DNA of 64,000 nt from Paragordius varius (Eukaryota; Nematomorpha). The stretch is from positions 10,974,001 through 11,038,000 of the forward strand of contig OZ176051.1 of the NCBI GenBank assembly GCA_964247055.1. The letters are read 5' to 3'. The notes below the pieces were generated by a model. The model saw nothing but the letters and a program-made list of their open reading frames with translations, was not told where the DNA came from and ran no database searches. Shown in pieces: positions 23,444 to 36,754 of the stretch (position 1 is its first letter; each line of letters starts with the position of its first letter). The position numbers were made by a program, and so were the translations under genes.

Positions 23444-26400
23444 ATGAGATGTCCTCCAAAATTTTTACACTTTGAATATGAAACACCCAAGATTGTTAAA
23501 ATATCGAATTGGAAACTCGGTCTTCTAAATAAATTTATAAAAATATTTATTCTATCCTACATTCTCGGATACGTAATAATTTTTAATAAGGGATATCAAT
23601 CGTATGATACTAATCCACAAAGCGCCAATTCCATAAAAATAAAGGGTATCGGCTTATTAACCTCTGCAGCAAATGGATATCAACCAGAGAGTGTTGTTGA
23701 CATGGCAGATTATCAATTTACTCCACCTGTAGAAAATTTTGCATTTTACATTCCCACAAACATCATAATAACAAACAATCAAACTCAATCGGTATGTCCT
23801 GAAGATTCAGAAATCCTTGGTGTTGGTTGTAAGTATGGTCGAAATCCAAATGGTATTTTCAGTATTTAAATTTTTTGCATTACTCAAACCGTATAAAAAC
23901 ACTTTTTTGCCAAATCTGTTTCTGTGAGTATCACTTTTTTGTTAAAATATATACACAGAATTAGGCATAAAACTGATTTTGCAGTTATCTAGACAAAAAC
24001 ATGTTTAAAAATCATCGATATATCTTTGGAAAGAAAAATGCGGTTTTTAAAACAATATTTTATGCAATTATGCCTAAATGCGGTAATATTAATAAATTAA
24101 CTAATATAAATTTTTTCTGCAGTTTTTTAACAAATAAATATTAAGGGCATAAGCTCAAATTTATAAACATTACTGCACACATAGGTTGCATAACTGGAAA
24201 AATCATTGAAATCGGAAATGGGATCCAGACTGGTAATTGTATACGAAATCCTGATTCAAGTTAATTTTTTTATATGATAGTTTATCTTTGGATAATTTAG
24301 TTCATGTTGGCCAATTGGTAATAACAGTAGCGTAAGGTGTGAAACCAGGTCTATTTATAATTAAATTAATTAATATATTAAAAGATATTATAAAACTTAT
24401 TATTTTTAACCATTTTGTTTTTATACGCTACTTTATTAATTATTAATTGGTCAACGATAAATTCAGTACTGTAAATATTTAAAAAGATATAGTAACAAGA
24501 GCTATTATAGATCATATTAGTATTCTAATTGGCTAAAAAGCTAGTGGAGAAAAAAATATATAATGAGATATCGTGTAATAATTTTATTTACTAACAAAAA
24601 TACATCCTGTGTATTTATTACAGTATGCATTTTAATGGTTGCTTATTTCACACTATAGTTGGGCAATTCGCAACAACAAAGTAGTGTATGGAAAAAACAA
24701 CAAAATGTTTATAAACAATTATTACCTTTCTTTTTTCCATACACTCCTGTGTCACAATTGCCCAACTATAGTATGAAATAAGCAACCATTAAAATGTATA
24801 CGGTAAATACCCTTTTAGCCAATAAAAAAACGGCAATAGTCAATTATAGCTCTCATTGCTGTATATATTTGTTCCTCTCGTCTGCTTTGAGACTTATACA
24901 GTAAACTGCTTTATTTTTTTGGGGGCAAGTTGTTAATAGATTAGACAGTTTAAATCAGGGGTGTTTAACACAAAAGGTTTCACGGGCGGCATTAGAATAT
25001 GTATATGCATTCATGAGGATTTTATAAGATTTTAGAAAACTGTAAAATGGAAACATATTATAGCATTTTTTTTTAGTTTTGCCAATTGAATAGACTTATT
25101 TAAAAAATTTGTTTAGAGACGATATTTATTAAGATTTTGTGAGCACATTTTTATAATTTATCGATATCCAAATTTTTTGCGGGCCGTACATAAAGTCTCA
25201 GATGGCTCCATGTTGGCTCCTTAAATGTTCTATTTTTATTTCTTGCTTTAATTGTACTTAATGGAAATTTAAACGGTAAAAAACGAAATAAAATTTATTT
25301 TCCCTATACTAACGATTTATAAAGAATAACACTTTATTTGTATATTTATTTTAGAGGATCCATTATTAACTGGCGTGTGTGAAATTAGAGGATGGTGCCC
25401 TGTGCAAAAATCTCATAATACAAGTATTTTATATCTCCGATTTTTTAGATTAGTTTTTAGTATTTAAGCTTTTATAATAATATTAATAAAGTATTAATGA
25501 ACTAGCCTTATATGATATGCATCCCTAGAAAAGATGTTAATTTTTTTATGTTTTTTTGATTTTGCCCTCATAAACACCAACTAAATCGGGTTTTTTAAAC
25601 CAAAGAAAACAATAATTAGGATTAGTTAAAATCTTTTTTGTATCGGATAAATTAGATATTTATACAAATTATAATTTCTGTAAATCTAACATAGTTTAGT
25701 GAAAAACCCTATATACACCCCCCCCCCCCGAACTCTTGATTCTGTATACTTGATAAAACTAACACTTTTATATATTATTTACAAATTATTCTAACCACCT
25801 CTTTTATGGATATGATTTATGCAAAAATTTTATTGTTTTATTGGAGATATGTTAATCAAAAGTGAATAAATTGAAATATTAATTTACCGTTGGCTTATCA
25901 AACACAAATAAACATAAGTATTTATTGACAATCAAATCAAAAATTTATTTTCGATTTCTCAATTTACTAAACGCCTCTATACTCATACTTATGGCAATTA
26001 CAACAAAAATTTGAATTATAAAGACAGAACGTTATACTTTAATTTATGTAACCCACTAAATGATAACAATTAAATATGTAATTGTTTCCAATTTACATTA
26101 TTTTATGTTTCGCAACCCAATTTATAACTAATTAAGTTTTAAAATAATGTGGCTGTCTCTTTTTTATAAAAAAATATTCCTCATTTTGTCATTCAGATTT
26201 TTTCCATTTTTACTGTATATATAAATTTTTAAGATATATATTATATTTATATTTAGTTAGTTACTCTCCCAACACAATTTTTAACGTATCCACAACTAAT
26301 ACAATGTTTCGACCCAATTACTTGGATGGCCAATTGGTTTGGGGTGCTGAAAATTTCACGATTTACATTAAGAATGCCATTTCATTCCCCAAGTTTGGTG

Positions 26401-27398
26401 TTAGGCGTCGTAACGTTAAAGATGATCAGGACATTGAAGCTGCTAATATCATACCTCCTAATTCAAAACTTTATTATTACCATTTTTTACGGTGGATAAC
26501 ATTTTGGGAGAAGGGGGGAAAATATAATACGAAGCTCAAAAGTGCTAAGAATCAAAAATCTACTCAAACCTTGACGTATTTACGGACTTGTAGGTACTAG
26601 AATTGTGAATGTATATAAAGTGTTGGAAATGATAGTTTCCGTTATTGATAAAATGTTGCGAAAATTATATTGCCAGGGCATCTAAAAAATGATTTTGATA
26701 CAAAATGTATTATTATTATTCGTATCATAACGCTTTTCTTTTCGAAAATTAAACACTAAAGTTTTTACAGTTTTAAAATTATTTGAATTGTTTTCGGTTC
26801 CTCAAAAATAATTATAAACATGGCGCTACTATATTATACGATTCTGGGAAATTTTTTCCAATATTTCGAAACAAAAGTCAAACTATGATACATTGTTAAT
26901 AATAATCGCAGCTATTATAACGGTTTACAAATATAAATATTTATAATCAAGGAAAAGTTTGTGTTTAAAACTAAAATTTGATTAATTAAAACACCCTAGA
27001 TAAGTTTGTGTTTAAAACTAAAATTTGATTAATTAAAACACCCTATCTATGGAAGAAATGTAATCTTTAAGTTATTTTTAAATTAATGGCTATAATTAAG
27101 AAATTTATTAGGATTTTTACCTATATTTATCAAAACAAGCCGGCAATACAATATATTGATTTTTAGTTAAATATATGTGTAAAAAATTATCATATATAAA
27201 TTAATTATTATCTTAGACGATGATTGATTTAACACATCGTATTTCACTAATTTTTATTATTTTTATTATATATTTGATTTTTAATATAGCATCATAACTC
27301 AGTAGTCAACCTAATTTATTTTTAAATTGGAATTATTTTTTGCATACTTTAGTCTATAGATTTATGTTGGTTTAAATACTTTTTAAATCTCATCCTAA

Positions 27399-27459
<61 letters not shown>

Positions 27460-28557
27460 CATCCATATAGATTTTAAACATAAGATTGTAAAATGCCTGA
27501 ATCTAGTTTGTTGCCAAGCTAATCTTTCTCAGAAAATTTGTTTATCACATATTAATTTAATTAAGATTTTGTGAGCTTATTTTTGCATCGATTATGGATC
27601 AAATTTTTCCCGCACTTTAGGCACCCCTATAAACGCTTAAATGCAATACCTATTTTTGTAGATACAATCGTTCCCTACATAATTGGTGGTGTCCTGTCTT
27701 TAGCTTAAACGACATTTTAGAGTTTGCTAATACATCGTATGAAAACGTTTATCTTGAAGGCGCTATCATACTCATCAAAATTAATTGGAATTGTAACCTT
27801 GATCGACATTGGGAAAAGTGTACACCCACGTACGATTTTTCTCGCATCGATGATCAAAATGTCAAATTTAGTCGTGGATGGAATTTTCGACAAGCCCTTT
27901 ATTTTCGGGTAAGTATGGTAAAAATTTGATTTTTACAGGAATACGTCTTTTTCGGTAACTAATATGGTCAGATAAGTCGACATAATGAGTTTTTTAATTT
28001 AGTTCCTTAAATAGTAAATTTTATTATTGTTCATTTATAATTTTATAATTATCATGTTAACTTTCCTGTCAATGTTTTTGGCGTAACGATTAAGGGATCA
28101 ATAAATTGGTTTTATCTTATTTACCTTTATATGACAATCCTTTACAACAGCCTTATTCAACCAAAGAAATATATTTAGAGCTCGAATATAACTTAACGCG
28201 CTGGCTGCATTTTAGAATCGAACGACGACCTCCGCAAAATTTATAGGAATCGACAAATATTTTGTTATATTACAAACATAAGACTGTAAAAACTACTGTT
28301 TTCAACAATTTTTTCTAGTTTATTGCCGAAATTGGGTATGATGTATTCAGAAAATTTTTTTAAGAACATCAATTTTGTGAAATTATTAAAATTTCTTGCG
28401 GGCTACAAAAATATTTTGGAGGCTTGTGTGTTGGCCACTCCTTGTGTAGACAAATTGAGTAATAATTCGTATTTAATAAATTTATTACGATAAGTGTCAG
28501 ATTATAATGATCTTTTTTTTTTCAAATATTTAAATTTTATAAATAGAGAGCAATTAT

Positions 28558-28596
<39 letters not shown>

Positions 28597-29355
28597 GTTA
28601 GGAAAACGGAGTTATGAAGCGAACCCTTATTAAAATTTATGGGGTTCGATGCATGATTCAAACGAGCGGTATAGCCGGAAAATTCAGTCTTGCCCCAACT
28701 TTAGTTAATCTTGGCTCAGGGATTGCTTTGATGGGCCTTACCAGTATCGTATGTGATTTATTATGTAAGAAAATTTAAGTTGATTTTTGAATTTGTATAA
28801 AAATTTATTGTATATTATTGAAAAGATTTTATAAGTAAAATTGTTCGACCTTAAATGATATTTAGTTTTTTATTTTATCAAAAATTTATTTTTTTTTCGT
28901 TAAATGGGTATATTTTGGTAAATAATGGAAAAACAAAAGCTCTATGGTATTAACAATATCATATTCATCAAAAAGTTATCGAATTACCATAGTGCTCTTG
29001 TTTTTTCCATTCTTTACCAAATATTTATACCCATTTAACGAAAAAATTTTTTTTGATAAAATAAAGGATACATGACTGTATATGAGGTGTATTTATTTAC
29101 ATTTTGGGGAAGTTTAAGAAATTTAGTAAAAATGAATGAGACTTTAGCCATCAATTTAAATATATAATTTGTAATTTATCAAATAAGATGTTGCCTAACA
29201 AAAATTTTATATATCCATTTTCAATTAAAGTTTTGATACGAATTTATATTCCTTTAGTGCTCTATATCATTAAAAAACGACAATTATACCGTGCCAGAAA
29301 ATATGAAGAAACTGAAACTCCACCATCTGTACCGGATAGCCCTACCTCACTCTAA
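23444..29355 (+). CDS. P2X purinoceptor (ATP-gated cation channel), 6 exons, 440 aa
   Basis: Exons 23444-23852, 25355-25423, 26257-26593, 27662-27908, 28602-28764 and 29258-29355 join in frame (1323 nt). This is a trimeric plasma-membrane channel opened by extracellular ATP. The N-terminal tail is FEYETPKIVKI, with a TxK-type site. TM1 is LNKFIKIFILSYILGYVIIF. Then come KGYQ, the ATP-contact motif KIKG, ENFTIYIKN...FPKF, CPVF.L.DI, GWNFRQALY and KRTLIKIYG, the last two carrying the other ATP-binding residues. TM2 is NLGSGIALMGLTSIVCDLLL. The tail is short and ends YRARKYEETETPPSVPDSPT. The head domain has four cysteines where six are usual (CPED, VGC, TGVC, WCPV), so one disulfide appears lost. 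Exon 2 boundaries are the least sure. The introns (493-1502 bp) hold several MITEs. Confidence 0.93.
24480..24870. mobile_element. Foldback MITE in P2X intron 1
   Basis: The core arms 24611-24697 and 24731-24820 are inverted copies (GCATTTTAATGGTTGCTTAT, ACTATAGTTGGGCAATT). Weaker outer arms (CAAGAGCTATTATAGATC and its inverse, about 24498 and 24850; TTGGCTAAAAAG and its inverse) extend the pairing to about 390 bp. A short spacer of about 33 bp separates the core arms. There is no coding capacity. Confidence 0.75.
26955..27048. repeat. Two-unit 47-bp tandem duplication in P2X intron 3
   Basis: AAGTTTGTGTTTAAAACTAA and the rest of the unit (to ACACCCTA) occur twice in a row with almost no differences. 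This is a very recent duplication. Confidence 0.9.
27402..27457. repeat. (AC)n(AT)n compound microsatellite
   Basis: About ten AC units are followed by about eighteen AT units inside P2X intron 3. Confidence 0.9.
28559..28593. repeat. (AT)n microsatellite at P2X exon 5 acceptor
   Basis: The TA run ends about eight bases before the exon 5 acceptor ATGTTAG, leaving almost no polypyrimidine tract. Confidence 0.85.
28874..29065. mobile_element. MITE-like inverted repeat in P2X intron 5
   Basis: The left arm (CGTTAAATGGGTATATTTTG, then TAAATAATGGAAAAACAA, AGCTCTATGGTA) is mirrored by the right arm (TACCATAGTGCTCTTG, TTTTTTCCATTCTTTACC, ATACCCATTTAACG). Each arm is about 75 bp, with a 45-bp spacer. 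Confidence 0.8.
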
Positions 29356-30084
29356 TTTATTATTTTTTTGGCATAACAAAAAAGGCATTGAATAACAAAT
29401 ACTCTGAGAGTTTGCTCTCAATTATTTTATCTTCTTTTGCAAAAAATGTATTTTTAAATATTAATATATTTTTACCTATGATAAACCAAATCTTCATATA
29501 TTCCTCGGTAATTGAAAATTTATTTTTATATAATTTTAAATAATTATATATATTGTATTTATATGAATCATCCGGGACATTGTATATTTTTCACTGCCAT
29601 TTTTATTTATATGTCAAATCAATTTTACTATAAATCGCGATCAACTTTTAACGCAAAATCTTTAAATTAATTGTATATTTTTATTTTTTGGTAAACATAA
29701 CTGAGTATTTAAAGGCCCTACCTCTAAGTTGCTTGAAATATTGGCTATTGGTTATCCAGGCCAGTTTTGGATGTGCAAAAATCTCTAAAAACACTTAATA
29801 TGATGAGTTTTATAAAAGACGTGTGAAATATAAAAACCTGTCAATCGTGTTTAGAAAAATAATGAATGTCTATTCGTGTTACCACCTTTAAATAAATTTT
29901 TGGCTGAAATATTCGATTATTTATTATAGGGATACATTTGTGATTAATACTATTGATAATGATAAAATATGTAATTGTATGCTATATTTTGAGAACAATA
30001 TTGGGTGTAAAATATAAATAAATAAGTAACATATTAGGATCATTATCAAAAACAGAATAAATTATCATCACAAAAGAGTCACAA
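29356..30084. other. Convergent intergenic region, P2X / ZP gene
   Basis: These 730 bp hold the 3' UTRs of both genes. AATAAA-like hexamers occur on each strand, for example around 30010-30030 and 30055. No other feature was seen. Confidence 0.5.
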
Positions 30085-31081
30085 CTATGTAGTATTATTC
30101 ATGCTAGAATGTTTTTGAGATATAGGAGACGCTGGGAGTGAGCTCATTTTCAAACTATCACATTGATATGGTAAGTAACATAAATTGTCCGCCGATGTGC
30201 TTTTACCATTTTTCCTATCCTCCCTTACCCGTTTCCAATAGAGGTGAGCTATAAAACCCGTCATAGCTAGCGTTAAAATTGTTATTAGGGCTAGGCTAAA
30301 GCTTAGCGCCATAGGGCTCATGCAAAACAGGGCTGAAGGAGATCTTTCATTATTACCCAACAAATTTTTGATGAGCGGTTGGACAGACATTGAAGTATCT
30401 GGTAGCTCGTTGGTTAGTGCTGTTTCGTATAGGTTTATTTTCCTTTTGTCATTTACCATGTTTTGGTATTGATGATTGGACGATGCATTATTATAATCTT
30501 TAAGGTATAATTATAAATATAATGTACTATAAAAATTAAATTTTGTACAATACAAATAAATCAAACTCGCATATGCTATACTTTTATAATCCATCAAGGA
30601 CATATCCTCCCCTTCAGCTTCAGGGATTTCAACTTTGATAGTTTGGAAAAGATTTAAACTATCATTACTTTGGTAATGATTTGGCAAATATTGATCAATC
30701 AAATAGGTTGCACGTTTTTTACGGCGATTTGCGATTCTCATGGTACCACTAGCCGTTCCAGTATAAACTCCATAAATCCCGCATTGGGGCTTAATTGCAA
30801 ATAAAATATAAATATTTAAGTGATATACGTAATTTTTTGATATATGCATGTAGTTTATTAAAACAATAAATGTTTTACATTTTTTAAAAATTGTTTCATG
30901 CGCCCAAAAGGCTAAAGAAAGCATATCTTTAAATTTGGCTGGATCTAAAAATATTAATAAGATATTTTGACTCTGGGATATGAAACTAAACCAAAAGGTC
31001 AAAAAGTGTAAAGAAGAATTGCAACCGTAATTATTTTTAGATTTACAAAATATAAAAGTCAAACCGTTTCAGGTTAACATA

Positions 31082-31121
<40 letters not shown>

Positions 31122-34100
31122 GAAATTAATTTTATAATTTTTTCAAAAAGGAGCCTTCAATATGTTTTATATGTTTTAAGTTTTTCGGTTATTTTACACT
31201 TTGATAAAAATAATTAAATGTTTATGGTAAAAGATAGTTAACCGATTTCAGAACTCTATGACTACAAAAATGGGTGGAACGGAATTTCACGGTAAATTTT
31301 TAGTTGAACTGGAAATTTATTTTGAAAAAAGTGAATCGAGACCTGGAGCAAAGAGAGAGAGAGAGAGCGGTGTAAAATCAGAAATTTCGAATTAATTTGA
31401 GAGTAAAAAATATTACCGTTTGACAGCGGTGGAAACAAAATTTGATATTGCATTCAAAGTAGACATTTTCAACGTCGGGAAATTTGAAGACTTTGAAATG
31501 AGCATATATTAACATATCTTTCCCAAATGTTTCACGGGTCTGAGGTCCAATAATTTTGTTATGAACTGGGCAACCTTGGTCATCTAACAATTGAATTTTG
31601 CCGAGATTCATTCCATCATGGGCCACACAGTTGAGGATAGTTAGGTCAAAAATCCCTATATTAAGATAAATTACATTTACACTTTATATATACATATATA
31701 AACTATGGCCGATTTTCGCAATTCTGCGGCTGTTAATTATGAGGGTATTTTCTTTGTCAATTATGAATAAAATATACGTTAAAATAATAAAATTTTATAT
31801 CATTTTATCGTATTTACATTGAACTATATATTCTTAGTTATGATAAATATTGAGTTAAAAATCGGAAATAAATAGAGAGTTATTAAGTAAAAAGATGTGT
31901 TCTCTCAGCCATTATAATCTAAATTTACATATGGGTGTTGTAAAATACATACAGCTTTTGGAAAATAAGAGACGTTGATCCCTTTAAAAATGATTCTCAT
32001 CCTAAATCGTTTGGTTTTTAATGGCAAATGTTTTTAACATTTAGGTTTCATTTATTATAGCTTAATTATTATCATATATATGGAAATGGAAATAATTTGT
32101 TACCTTTTTATCCCAAAAATCTTAAAATATACTTTAATTCAATAAATGAAAGATTATTACCCGAACAACTTTAACATTAAACCAAAGTGAAAAAATATTT
32201 TTACTGTATTTCACATTTTTTATTTTAAACCTGTTTTACTGCTAATAGTACAGATTTTACTTCTCAAATAAACGGTTTCGGTTCTAACCACTGTGATAAT
32301 TAACCTAAAAACAAATTTCTTACCAACATTATCTTGTACAGTTATAACTATGGTCCCAATCTCACCCAGTCGGAGTAAACTTGCACGTGGGGCAGTTGGT
32401 ATTTTTCCTGATACAATTTTCATTGATGCCGGTGGCATATTCATGTTTGTTGGGGCAACTTTGGAGGTGTCTAACATTCTATCAAAAAATATTTTAAATT
32501 ATAATCTTTCTATAAATATTTTTCATATATATAATTAATGAGTTTTAAATAATTATGTTTTATACGGGACAGTTATGTGGGATGAAATTTTGGGTCCGTT
32601 TTCTCCACCCATGGCACATGAAGCCTTGTATGCACTGTCCCATGCTGACATAATACCCAAATCATTGTCAAACATTATAATAATTTTATTTTGGAAGGAA
32701 GTTATTCCGTTGGTTAGATCCCAAGACTATATTTGTGCGATAAATTTAAATATATGATATTTTGGTTTATTAAGATCAATTTAATATTAAAACATATTTG
32801 TGCAAAAAGCAATTTCAACTCTGTTATATATACATCACTAATGGTTGTACTTCCACACCCATCTAAAGGTAAAACGAGGGATATGCTTTGAGAACCCTTG
32901 CCCACAGTCCGGCATGAATCAACTTTGTAATAGCCTTTGGCATAAATGATCCCATAGAATTGTTTGTTAAAGTGAGCCGTGAAAATCATTTGGTTATTGG
33001 GTAAATTACAAACTACTTGAACATCTAAATATGTTATAAATATTTTGTTTCATTATCAATATAAAATAAATTTAGGCATGAGGCTTAAAGCGGTTGTGAA
33101 AACAAAAGTCATAAGTAGAAGCTCAATCCAAATTTTAATACATTTTTAACGGTCAAGGCTTAAATCCACAACAATTTATAATTTTGAATTTTATTTAAAA
33201 AAATTCGCTATTTATTTACCAATAATTTTATTATTTTCATATGGTGTCACGCCATTAGAAGCTGATCTCTGCATTGGGGGTGAAGGTGGAATGTTTCGTA
33301 AACCATTATATCTGTTAACGACCGTGTTTTGGGCTCCGACTGTTCTGGCGGGGTAGGAGGGCCTTTGTCCTTGAGGCAAGCCATAAAATACGGGTCTACG
33401 TTCATTCAGTGCAAACGTCCGTGAAGTATCAATCTGATAATTTCTGAATGAAGGTATCATTTGAGATCCTATATGCGAAATTGTAAAAAAATATAATCAT
33501 AAAAAATGGAATGAAAAATAGTGATTTGTGCAAATAAAAATTAGATAATAAAATAATAGATAAATTTAATTATTATCTTGATATGAAACCACATATGGCC
33601 AATCAATAAAAATATTTGATAAACAATGCAAACCCTGTCTCCTATTCCGATTCGTCGATTGTTGATAGTTTATTCCGGGGTTTTGATTCAATAGCCCTGA
33701 GTTAGCTACATAGGTAGCAGGTCTAACAATGTTTTTGTTAGTTTCCTGTGAACTTTTTTCGACGTCAACATTTTTAATGTTCGTGTTGTTGAAATTAATT
33801 GTACGTTGATTAAATGTTTGGTTAATTTGTTCTTTGTTATTGTTATCATTTAAATTTGTAATAGTTTGAAGTTGAGAAATTGTATCCTTAGGTATTTCTT
33901 GCTTTTGTCTTTTCATCCGCTCAACTATTAATGGGTCTTTTAAAGTCTCTTGTACACCCCGGACGCTTAAATTTTCTTCGATAGGGCTTTTTTGATTCTT
34001 TTGCAAAGTGTCAGTTTGTACTAATGATTGTTTATTGATATTATTAATATTGTTATTGCTTTTGGACTTGCTGGCGGTAATGTCATTTATAATTTTCTGA

Positions 34101-35391
34101 GTATTTTTCACCGCGTCTGCAATAGCCTTAACAATTGGACTTTTAGCCTTAAATTGCGATATTTTCTTTTCTCTCACCTTTTCAAGCGGTTTATCTACGG
34201 CTTTATTAACATCTTGTTTAATGTTTAAACCTTGACTCTTCTCTACTGCAGTTGATTGAGTCTTTGAATCTGTTAGATTGCTTGTAGAAGCTTCCTTATG
34301 TATTCTTGGCAAACTTTTTACGACCTCAACATTGGGGGCCTTTAAAAAATTTTCCGAAAAATTTACGTTAAGTTGAATTTTATCCGTTTCAGATTTCGAT
34401 AATGGAACTAAATTTGCTCCTTGTAGATCATTAGCTTTTGGTAACTGGCGCTGAGATTTATCCTTTAGAATTTTTTTGTCAACTTGGGTATTCGTTTTAC
34501 TCTGATTAGGAAGCAAGGTTTTTATATTTTTTTGAGTCAAATCAACGTCTAAACTTTGAATCGCATCAACTTTCAAAGATGCCTTTTCGAGATCTGTATG
34601 TTTGTTCGTTGCGGTAAAATCAAATTTTTTAGGAGCATATATGTTTGATAATTTTTTTGACGGATACGTTTGATCTGTCTGTAGGGTGTTTATCTAGAAA
34701 AGAATAATAAATTATTAACTATAGTGTAGATCTCAAATTATATAACCCAATTTAATTTTTTGAGCCAAATAGAATCTAGTTTTATTCAAGCTTGAATACT
34801 ATAATAATTTCATCAACGTTAAAGGAGTAAAATTATGCAAATACGCTAAAATATATGACATTTCCAGTGTTAAATATCATACCAATACTATACAATGGTC
34901 TTTTAAACGAAAAAAAATTGATTTAAACATTAAAGAATATAACATACAGCCCATGATCGGTATGCTACGTACGATAATATTTATGAATCAACCTGTAGCT
35001 CATATGGTTAAAATATATGTCGGGTTATCGGGTTACAAAATAAAATTTAGGGTTTCCTATTATCATTCTATAAACTTTAAAAATATTTTTTTAAAAAAGT
35101 AATAAAGATAGATTTTTACCAAATAAGGAGTGATAAAGAATATGATCCAGATAAAATATGTTGGATTGATATTTGCTGGGGTAAATAACATATTGAAACG
35201 ATAATAGAATTATCAGAAAATTTCTAATATTTTTTAATAATTTATATACAAATATCTGTTTGATTTATTTGAATATTTCGATCCTTTTTAATTTATTTGG
35301 GAAAATTAGAAAAGCTATAAAAACAATTTTATACAAGTTGTATTTTAAAAAGAATAAAGATTAATAAGAAGTCAGCACAGAGTGGCATCAT
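30085..35391 (-). CDS. Zona pellucida (ZP) domain transmembrane protein, 9 exons, about 910 aa
   Basis: Exons (minus strand): 35335-35391 (proposed), 33634-34693, 33220-33468, 32834-33024, 32566-32726, 32324-32478, 31417-31655, 30582-30789, 30085-30497. All nine join in frame. The proposed exon 1 is a signal peptide, MMPLCADFLLIFILFKIQL. The second exon encodes 353 residues of hydrophilic Lys/Gln/Asn-rich, probably disordered sequence. ZP-N begins about residue 457 (VQVVCNLPNNQMIF, QFYGIIYAKGYY, PLDGCGST). ZP-C shows IIIMFDNDLGIMSAWDSAYK, LNCVAHDGMNLGKIQLLDD and AHFKVFKFPDVENVYFEC. A furin-type RRKKR site follows, then a transmembrane helix (SPMALSFSLALITILTLAMT) and a tail of about 55 residues. 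This is the layout of arthropod/nematode apical-matrix ZP proteins, which are cleaved and polymerise outside the cell. The exact orthologue is not clear. Confidence 0.88.
31085..31118. repeat. (AT)n microsatellite in a ZP-gene intron
   Basis: A TA run of about 16 units lies in the 627-bp intron between the ZP-C exon and the furin-site exon. Confidence 0.9.
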
Positions 35392-36754
35392 TTTTTATTT
35401 TTTTATCATTCTCATTGAAGATGTTCACAAAGTATGTTAAATGGTGATTTTTATAACCTTATTATATTTATGGTTTCTTTTATCAAACTAAAAATATGTA
35501 TATAAAAAATAGGTAAAGATAAATTATGTAGATCACTTCTATTATTATATCAATTTTTACCTGGATACACAAAATTATAAATTCTCTATTTATAGTAAAT
35601 TATCATCAAAAATGTATAAAATCATCAATGATAAATGTGTTTTGAGATTTGTTCTTTCTGTTGTCCCTTTTTCATATACATTTACCTTTGAATAAAATAT
35701 GCAAACATTCATAATTTATGGAAAACAATAATAAAAAAATTATTCAGATTTGATTAATATATTATACCGTTTTGTACCTGGTGGTATTAGCCTATATTAA
35801 TAATCAATTGAAATAAGACTTGTAATTTTATAAGCATGGGTTCATAAGTTAAAGTAGAATAAAAATTTAAAATAATTATGGAATTGTCCAATCAAGACTA
35901 CCTCCAAAAACTTTATTAATTAACTTTTATCAAAATTTAATTTTTGTGTTGAATCAATTGTATAGGTCACATAATTAAAATTCATAGGAAAAATGTAAAA
36001 AAAGATAATTATCCTCTATAAGACACAAAAAGAGATTAATATTTCTTAGTATGTAAATTTATCATATATTAATAAATAATAGGTCATCGAATATTACTTA
36101 AAACTGTTTTGTATAGATATTATTTCTACCTATGTTGCTGTTCGTAGTTAAGAATTTTAATAAATAACTGAAAATAAAATTACCAATTATAGATTTCATG
36201 AAATGTAAATTTATTTAGTCATACATTCTTATAAAGATCTTAGAAAGGTGATGTGCACTGACCGTTAAAATTAGCATAATTCCATTTGATTTTATAAAGA
36301 ATGCAATACATGTGAAAAGTAATTGAACCTCATCAAGAAATAACTTTTTAAGGTAGGTCAATCCTAATATTTATAAATTATGTTTTTATATTTAATTTTA
36401 CAACATGTCATGATTTAAAAATTTATTCTTTATAAAATTAAAAATTTCATATGACCATATGTTCTTCTATGTATTATAACAATTTTTGGTACAAAAACGA
36501 CTAACTACAAAATCGAAAAATTCGTGTTTCCTAAATAAATATTTGCAGATGGGTAGCTTGCATTTCTGGCTACCCCCTGCTTGTTATTCGACATAGAAAT
36601 AGACAATATACAATATATCATTTATTTATATTAATTTAAAATTCTATGTATTAAATAAAAGAGAATACGAACTTTTAAGAATATAGAATTAAATAGGAGC
36701 TATATTAAAATTAAAAATATTAAAAATCTAAAAGGGCTAATGTACGGTGTGGTC
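35392..36754. other. Intergenic upstream of the ZP gene
   Basis: This is A/T-rich with no clear gene. A stem-loop lies at 36543-36577: GCAG(AT)GGGTAGC, loop, GCTACCC(CC)CTGC. It could fold as a small hairpin RNA, but nothing else supports that. Confidence 0.4.

Noticed and set aside
24480-24870. Pre-miRNA-like hairpin in P2X intron 1
   Set aside because: The arms are far longer than a microRNA precursor and the repeat pattern is that of a MITE. No small-RNA evidence is available.
31262-31453. Minus-strand open frame near the ZP-C exon
   Set aside because: It overlaps the real ZP exon (31417-31655) in another frame and continues into intron.
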